DNA from: Methylococcales bacterium | GTDB taxonomy: Bacteria > Pseudomonadota > Gammaproteobacteria > Methylococcales > Methylomonadaceae | Assembly: GCA_023134955.1 (NCBI GenBank) | Contig: JAGLUC010000247.1 | Location: 1-10,410 of the forward strand | Length of the DNA: 10,410 nucleotides | Direction of reading: 5' to 3' | Shown: positions 5,889 to 10,410 of the stretch, one piece after another | How the letters are laid out: the number at the start of each line of letters is the position of its first letter | Numbering within the stretch: position 1 is the first letter of the stretch | The notes under the pieces: generated by a model | Told to the model about the DNA's origin: nothing | The model's input: the letters and a program-made list of their open reading frames with translations, nothing else | Database searches by the model: none | Translations under genes and position numbers: made by a program

Positions 5889-6493
5889 TACAGCAGGTAA
5901 ACTTATACCAGGATAGTTTAAAACAAAGTAAAACCAGACCTGTCATTGTCTACTATATCTATGGATTAACCGCTTTATTTAGTCTTCTTATTAGCTTTAG
6001 TTTTTTCCTGAATAGCAATATTAAAAATACAAAAGCAGACATAATTAGCATCAAGCATAAACTCAGAAATGCAAAAACACACGTACAATTATTACAGGTT
6101 CAATACCCCAGACAGCAAATCAATAAATTGTTAACTCAAAAAATCACTCAATCTCAAGAAATGCGCACCAGTCTGGCAAATATTATTTCTTTATTAACCG
6201 ATAAGGAGTCTGATCAAACCCAGGGTTTTTCCAGGTATTTCTCTGCATTTTCCAGGCAAAATATCCCCGAATTATGGCTTAATAATATAATCATAAATAC
6301 ACAAGAAAAGAGTCTGCATTTATTTGGTAGTACTTATTATCCTGAAAAAGTGCCCATGTTGTTACAAAAATTACATCGCGAGCCCATTTTTCAGGGAAAA
6401 ATATTTATTAAATTATTGATGAACAAAGCTGAAAAGTCTGACAAACAAATAGACTTTGTTATCAGCACAACCCTAAAAATACCTGACATCTAA
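5885..6493 (+). CDS. mshI2: MSHA biogenesis protein MshI2 (PilN-like)
   Basis: A 202-residue bitopic inner-membrane protein. Its cytoplasmic N-terminus MIQQVNLYQDSL carries the short asparagine-leucine motif that in PilN (INLLP) binds PilM. A single membrane helix (about residues 21-43, YYIYGLTALFSLLISFSFFL) is followed by a coiled coil (~48-90) and a small periplasmic domain (~125-200) of the PilN/GspL ferredoxin-like type, for example PELWLNNIIINTQEKSLHLFG. It should pair with the PilO-like MshJ in the periplasm. In Shewanella-type loci the PilM- and PilN-like parts are named mshI1 and mshI2; the symbol follows that usage. The ATG overlaps the stop of mshI, and mshJ starts three bases after its stop. 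Confidence 0.8.
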   Translation: MIQQVNLYQDSLKQSKTRPVIVYYIYGLTALFSLLISFSFFLNSNIKNTKADIISIKHKLRNAKTHVQLLQVQYPRQQINKLLTQKITQSQEMRTSLANIISLLTDKESDQTQGFSRYFSAFSRQNIPELWLNNIIINTQEKSLHLFGSTYYPEKVPMLLQKLHREPIFQGKIFIKLLMNKAEKSDKQIDFVISTTLKIPDI

Positions 6494-6496
6494 ATC

Positions 6497-7132
6497 ATGA
6501 ATAATTTCCTTTTAGAACGATTCAATAATTCAACAGTACGTGAGAAAATAATGTTTCATGCAACCTTGCTTTTTATCATTTGGGGAGCGTGGGATAATTT
6601 CTTTTATCAACCCATTGCCGAACAGCAAAAACATTTATCAACTGAATTATCAACTCTTAAAGTAAAGCTTTCAGCACAACAACTTGCTGCCACACAAATA
6701 GAAGCTTCTGGAAAAATAGACCCCAATCTGGCTAACAAAAAAAAACTGGATGAGATTAATAGCGAGTTAAAAAAGCTAAAGAAAAAACTGGACATTGGAG
6801 AAAAGAAGTTTGTCTCAGCTCATTTAATGGCTAAGGTTTTACGCGATATGCTTAAACAAAATAAGCGACTAACATTGATTAACTTAGAAACATTACCCGT
6901 AACCAACTTGTCTGAACTAGGTCAGCAAAAATCCTGGATTTTTCGTCATGGTCTTTCAATTACCGTTAGCGGTCATTATTTTGACACCTTAAAATATTTA
7001 AAATCTTTGGAATCGCTACCTTGGCGTTTCAATTGGGATAGTATCAATTATCAAGTCAAACAACATCCCATGGCTGAAACCACATTCCAGGTATATACCT
7101 TGAGTTTTGAGGAGAACTGGCTTGGACTATAA
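6497..7132 (+). CDS. mshJ: MSHA biogenesis protein MshJ (PilO-like)
   Basis: A 211-residue inner-membrane protein with a short cytoplasmic start (MNNFLLERFNNSTVREK), one membrane helix (about residues 20-37), a long lysine-rich coiled coil (~43-110) and a C-terminal periplasmic domain (~111-205) with LRDMLKQNKRLTLINLETLP and GHYFDTLKYLKSLESLPWRF. That last pattern, a strand followed by LxxLE..PW, is typical of PilO/GspM-like domains. It should heterodimerise with MshI2 and contact MshK, making the periplasmic part of the alignment complex. It lies three bases after mshI2 without an obvious Shine-Dalgarno, so it probably depends on coupled translation. Its last codons overlap the start of mshK. 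Confidence 0.85.
   Translation: MNNFLLERFNNSTVREKIMFHATLLFIIWGAWDNFFYQPIAEQQKHLSTELSTLKVKLSAQQLAATQIEASGKIDPNLANKKKLDEINSELKKLKKKLDIGEKKFVSAHLMAKVLRDMLKQNKRLTLINLETLPVTNLSELGQQKSWIFRHGLSITVSGHYFDTLKYLKSLESLPWRFNWDSINYQVKQHPMAETTFQVYTLSFEENWLGL
7109..7114 (+). promoter_or_regulatory. Ribosome binding site that fixes the mshK start
   Basis: GAGGAG lies inside the end of mshJ, seven bases before the TTG at 7122. A TTG at 7107 is in the same frame but overlaps this site itself, so 7122 is the better start. Confidence 0.6.
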
Positions 7133-7481
7133 ACACCCGCTTGCTTTACTGTTTTGTTTTTTGCTATTCAGCACAATTTCTCACGCTGAATTCAAAGACC
7201 CAACAAAACCTATGCGTTTTTCCCCAACGTTAAGAACGTCTAATTCCAGCCATAATTTAAGACTAAAATTATCAGCTATTTTTACATCAAAACATACTAA
7301 ACGCGTCACTATTAATGGAATAACCGCTAAACAAGGTGAGATAATTTTATCTAATATTAAAATCTTAAAAATTTCCCATAGCTCCGTAAAAATCCAGCAA
7401 AACGGTATTAACCGAACACTTTATCTATTACCTAAATTCAAGAAAAAAATGCGCCAATCTAAAACAGGGCTACAACAATGA
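7122..7481 (+). CDS. mshK: MSHA biogenesis protein MshK (PilP/GspC-like periplasmic protein)
   Basis: A 119-residue exported protein when started at TTG 7122. Residues 1-22 form a signal peptide (hydrophobic core LALLFCFLLFS, likely cleavage after SHA). The mature start EFKDPTKPM has the DPTxP motif usual in MshK and related PilP/GspC-type linkers. The C-terminal part (about residues 42-108: LRLKLSAIF, VTINGITAKQGE, HSSVKIQQNGINRTLYLLP) follows the small beta-rich homology-region pattern that in PilP and GspC touches the secretin N0 domain. Its role is inferred as the bridge between the inner-membrane MshI2-MshJ pair and the MshL secretin. It overlaps mshJ by 11 bases and the mshL ATG by four (ATGA). 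If the TTG at 7107 were used, five residues would be added. Confidence 0.8.
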   Translation: MDYKHPLALLFCFLLFSTISHAEFKDPTKPMRFSPTLRTSNSSHNLRLKLSAIFTSKHTKRVTINGITAKQGEIILSNIKILKISHSSVKIQQNGINRTLYLLPKFKKKMRQSKTGLQQ

Positions 7482-9118
7482 ACAAAATCATCTTACTGAT
7501 ACTTTTATCCCTGCTTTTATCCTGCTCAACTATTCCTACGGCACAGGACAAAACTATTGATGATGCATTTGAGACACCAAAAACAAGTACAGAAACCAGT
7601 CCACATACACCGCCAGACGCGATCACTGATGCTTTAATTCCTGAATTTGATCAAACCCTTTTTAATGCTTCTCATAGAACAGAGCCATCACGTTTTAACA
7701 TTTCTTTACATGGGATCAATGCCCGTGAATTCTTTATGGGCTTAGTAATAGATACTAATAAAAACATGCTGGTTCATCCTGATGTCAAAGGTTTAATTTC
7801 TCTAAAATTAAAAAATGTAACCCTTGCTCAAGTAATGGATGCGGTACAAAAAATCTATGGCTATGATTACAAAAAATCTGATATTGGCTACATTGTTTAT
7901 CCTTCAACTATACAAACCAGAATCTTTAAACTCAATCGTTTAGACCTTATTCGAGAAGGACAGTCCAGCACCCGAGTAACATCTGGTCAAATTTCTGATA
8001 ACTCAAATAAAAGAGGCCGCCGAAATAGCAGTTATAGCAATAGTAATAACATCAATGATAATGGTGACAGTAACCAACGTTCCTCTATCTCCCAATCATC
8101 GGGTAGCTGGATTAAAACCAAAACCAAAACAGATTTTTGGCAAGAAACTGAGACCGCCCTGCTCTCCATTATTTCAATAGACCCACAAGCAACTGTCGTC
8201 ATTAATCGTCAAACAGGCACTATTGTTGTTCGCGCCAAACCTATGCAACTAAGAGAAGTTGAACAATTTATAGGGATCACTCAAAACCAGCTAAGTCGAC
8301 AGGTCATTATAGAAGCTAAAATTATTGAAATAATTCTTGATGATAGCCATCAGGCAGGTGTTAACTGGCATAGCATTGCCAGAGAAGCGGTTAAAACTGC
8401 TCCTATACTGACAGGTATTGGTGCCTTAGGATCAGCATCAGTATTTAGAGAGATTTTTACCGTAGGTGCTAGTTCAGGTGATTTTGCTGCTTATATCGAA
8501 TTAATGGAAACCCAGGGTAAAACTAACATATTATCCAGCCCTAGAATTTCTACTCTGAACAATCAAAAAGCCATTATTAAAGTGGGTGATGATGAATATT
8601 TTATTACCGAAATAACATCTGACACCGAGACCAGTGGTGTCGGTTTGTCTCAAAGCCAGGATATTAACTTTACCCCGTTCTTTTCTGGTATAGCACTAGA
8701 TGTTACCCCACAAATCAATGATAATGAAGAAATTACTCTGCATATACACCCGTCTATTACTCGAGTAAAAAATCAAATAAAAGAATTTACCATTAATGGA
8801 GAACCCGGCTCCTTACCTATGGCATTAAATACGGTAAGAGAATCCGATAGTATTGTTAGAGCTAAAAACGGCCAAATAATCGTTATTGGTGGTTTGATGC
8901 AGGAAATCACTATAGAAAATAAAAAAGGACTCGCCTTATTATCCCAAATTCCTTATCTCGGTAATTTATTTAGAGTGAATACAGGGGAAACTAAAAAATC
9001 AGAATTGGTCATTTTACTTAAACCTACCATTATCAATAGCGATGCTGATTGGTCACCCTATAAAAACACCAGCAAACAACAGCTAAAACAATTACAAAAC
9101 CATCCATTATGGAAATAA
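7478..9118 (+). CDS. mshL: MSHA secretin MshL, outer-membrane lipoprotein
   Basis: The ring-forming outer-membrane channel through which the MSHA pilus leaves the cell. The 546 residues start with a lipoprotein signal (lipobox LLSC, Cys16), so the protein is probably lipidated, which helps secretins reach the outer membrane. Residues ~74-142 form the STN/N0 domain (ISLHGINAREFF...VHPDVKG); ~145-270 an N1-type domain interrupted by a Ser/Asn/Arg-rich loop (~163-210). The secretin core spans ~273-520: RQVIIEAKIIEIILDD, TNILSSPRISTLNNQKA, VTPQINDNEEITLHI, and the family signature NGQIIVIGGLM then IPYLGNLF. This matches the usual MshL length (~540-560). An AGGG Shine-Dalgarno lies eight bases before the ATG, which overlaps the mshK stop. 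No break is seen. Confidence 0.95.
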   Translation: MNKIILLILLSLLLSCSTIPTAQDKTIDDAFETPKTSTETSPHTPPDAITDALIPEFDQTLFNASHRTEPSRFNISLHGINAREFFMGLVIDTNKNMLVHPDVKGLISLKLKNVTLAQVMDAVQKIYGYDYKKSDIGYIVYPSTIQTRIFKLNRLDLIREGQSSTRVTSGQISDNSNKRGRRNSSYSNSNNINDNGDSNQRSSISQSSGSWIKTKTKTDFWQETETALLSIISIDPQATVVINRQTGTIVVRAKPMQLREVEQFIGITQNQLSRQVIIEAKIIEIILDDSHQAGVNWHSIAREAVKTAPILTGIGALGSASVFREIFTVGASSGDFAAYIELMETQGKTNILSSPRISTLNNQKAIIKVGDDEYFITEITSDTETSGVGLSQSQDINFTPFFSGIALDVTPQINDNEEITLHIHPSITRVKNQIKEFTINGEPGSLPMALNTVRESDSIVRAKNGQIIVIGGLMQEITIENKKGLALLSQIPYLGNLFRVNTGETKKSELVILLKPTIINSDADWSPYKNTSKQQLKQLQNHPLWK

Positions 9119-9158
9119 TAGATACCGTTAAAAGGAATTCAATTTTTCTGGCAAATAA

Positions 9159-10064
9159 ATGTATCTAGAACACTTTGGGCTGACTGAATTTCCCTTTGGT
9201 TTAACCCCAGACACACAATTTTACTTTGACCTACCCAGCCATAGAGAAGCCCTTAATATTTTACTGATTGCCCTGCACAATGGCGAGGGCTTTATTAAAA
9301 TAACAGGCGATATAGGAACAGGTAAAACCATGTTATGTAGAAAACTGTTAAATCAACTACAAGCTCCTTTTGTCACCGCCTACATACCTAACCCTCATTT
9401 AACGCCAGCCGGTCTTCGCATGGCAATTGCTGACGAGTTAGGTATTTCATATACTCGAAATGCTGGACAAAGCAGAATGTTACAACAAATTAACCAGTTT
9501 TTACTTAACGCTGCTGCTAATCTACAAAAGCCCGTTTTAATTTTTGATGAAGCGCAAGCCATGCCTGTTGAAACACTAGAAGCATTAAGACTATTAAGCA
9601 ACTTAGAAACCGAAAAACAAAAACTGTTACAGATTGTTTTATTCGGTCAGCCTGAACTTGATGTCTTATTACAAAAAAAATCCATCCGCCAGCTAAGGCA
9701 ACGTATTAGCTTTAGTTACACATTAAAACCACTCTCAAGCCAGGATGTGAATGCCTATGTTAAGCATCGTTTAATGATTGCCAATCTAACTACAGCTAAT
9801 TTATTTTCCCCCATTGCTAATAAAGCCTTACATTTTTACAGCAAAGGCATTCCTCGCCTGGTAAATATACTCTCTCATAAAGCACTATTATCAGCTTACG
9901 GAAAAGGACTAAATAAAATAGGATTTAAACAGGTTCAACTGGCAGCACAAGATACTGAAGATACAGCTAATCGCCGTCTCCCTTTTGAGTGTAGAAAAAG
10001 TATTTTATTTTTTCTACTATTCAGCATCAGTTTAATGATTATTAAACACAAGGTCTTACCATGA
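9159..10064 (+). CDS. mshM: MSHA biogenesis protein MshM, ExeA-type AAA ATPase
   Basis: A 301-residue ATPase beginning MYLEHFGLTEFPFGLTPDTQF, the hallmark start of the ExeA/MshM family. Walker A is GDIGTGKT (50-57) and Walker B is VLIFDEAQ (126-133); a conserved FGQPEL (162-167) and arginine-rich RQLRQRI (177-183) follow, consistent with an active AAA+ module. A C-terminal hydrophobic helix (~281-295) would tether it to the inner membrane. ExeA relatives help place secretin rings across the peptidoglycan; MshM lacks a visible C-terminal peptidoglycan-binding domain, so its partner MshN or others may supply that link (inference). The ATG is the first start in frame, with TAA directly before it; the only Shine-Dalgarno-like AAAGGA ends about 22 bases upstream, unusually far. 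Its stop overlaps the mshN start (ATGA). Confidence 0.93.
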   Translation: MYLEHFGLTEFPFGLTPDTQFYFDLPSHREALNILLIALHNGEGFIKITGDIGTGKTMLCRKLLNQLQAPFVTAYIPNPHLTPAGLRMAIADELGISYTRNAGQSRMLQQINQFLLNAAANLQKPVLIFDEAQAMPVETLEALRLLSNLETEKQKLLQIVLFGQPELDVLLQKKSIRQLRQRISFSYTLKPLSSQDVNAYVKHRLMIANLTTANLFSPIANKALHFYSKGIPRLVNILSHKALLSAYGKGLNKIGFKQVQLAAQDTEDTANRRLPFECRKSILFFLLFSISLMIIKHKVLP

Positions 10065-10410
10065 GTTTACTCAATCAGGTCTTGCAAGATCTGGAAAAAC
10101 GTAATACCAATAATATACCCGAAGAATATGAGGCAGATATATTAAGCCATGTTAAAAGCATTTCAGTCAGGCAGTACAAAAGCTATTACCAAATAGCCAG
10201 CTTGATGCTGTTTACCAGCATTATTGTTTTTACAATTTATCATTTTAAGCCTAATCAATCGGCAGCTTTAATCATTGCACCTCAACAAAAACTGACTCAA
10301 GCCTTAAAACCAAATAATTCTGCTAAATACGTACAAACACTAATTACAGAAATACCATTAAAAGAAGATATAAAAAAAACCAGGCAAGCAGCTATAAAAA
10401 ACCAGGCTGT
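10061..10410 (+). CDS. mshN: MSHA biogenesis protein MshN, 3' end outside window
   Basis: The first 116 codons of a gene that continues past the window. The start MSLLNQVLQDLEKRN is the typical MshN opening (MSxxNQMLxDLexR). One membrane helix (about residues 44-61, YQIASLMLFTSIIVFTIY) follows a short cytoplasmic part, and the visible periplasmic part is Lys/Gln-rich and probably flexible. Family members carry TPR repeats further on, which would lie outside this window. AAGG seven bases before the ATG gives a good Shine-Dalgarno, and the ATG overlaps the mshM stop. Position directly after mshM fits the Vibrio order, where mshE (assembly ATPase) and mshG would be next. Confidence 0.88.
   Translation, partial: MSLLNQVLQDLEKRNTNNIPEEYEADILSHVKSISVRQYKSYYQIASLMLFTSIIVFTIYHFKPNQSAALIIAPQQKLTQALKPNNSAKYVQTLITEIPLKEDIKKTRQAAIKNQA

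Noticed and set aside
6607..6795. - strand ORF within mshJ
   Set aside because: Shadow of the Lys-rich coiled coil of mshJ; no start signal or motif.
9395..9601. - strand ORF within mshM
   Set aside because: Lies across the Walker B region of a clearly conserved ATPase gene on the other strand.

Overview
This is an AT-rich (roughly one-third G+C by eye) bacterial chromosome segment. All convincing genes lie on the + strand. The mannose-sensitive haemagglutinin (MSHA) type IV pilus genes, in the order known from Vibrio and Shewanella, together with a prmC homologue, point to a gammaproteobacterium. The low GC and the fusion of a cyclic-nucleotide domain to a rhodanese would fit a marine Methylococcales-like or sulfur-oxidiser-like lineage, but that placement is only an inference.

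Left part (1-2922): the 3' portion of prmC, which encodes the release-factor glutamine methyltransferase. A 245-bp gap follows, containing short repeats and a terminator-like hairpin. Then comes a 645-residue protein with a cyclic-nucleotide-binding domain, a rhodanese domain with an intact cysteine, and a coiled coil of about nine 39-residue repeats.

Middle (2923-4928): a ~690-bp stretch with no credible gene. It holds REP-like palindromes and what looks like a MITE-type element of about 510 bp with ~105-bp degenerate terminal inverted repeats (3121-3225 and 3527-3631). The right end of this element appears to supply the GTG start of the next gene. Two probable metalloproteases follow: a stand-alone JAMM/MPN+ peptidase, and a membrane-anchored protein with a metzincin-like HExxHxxGxxD motif. 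A short motif (core GTRAAGARYAT) recurs at five intergenic places across the window.

Right part (4929-10410): a tightly packed MSHA biogenesis operon, mshI (PilM-like), mshI2 (PilN-like), mshJ (PilO-like), mshK (PilP/GspC-like), mshL (secretin lipoprotein), mshM (ExeA-type AAA ATPase) and the start of mshN, which runs off the window. Several stops and starts overlap (ATGA), so translation is probably coupled. The first four genes should form the inner-membrane alignment platform that connects to the MshL outer-membrane secretin. The assembly ATPase, platform protein and pilins would be expected downstream.

The most interesting items are the inverted-repeat element and its fusion to a gene start, the recurring motif, the cNMP-rhodanese-coiled-coil architecture, and the protease pair placed directly before the pilus operon.
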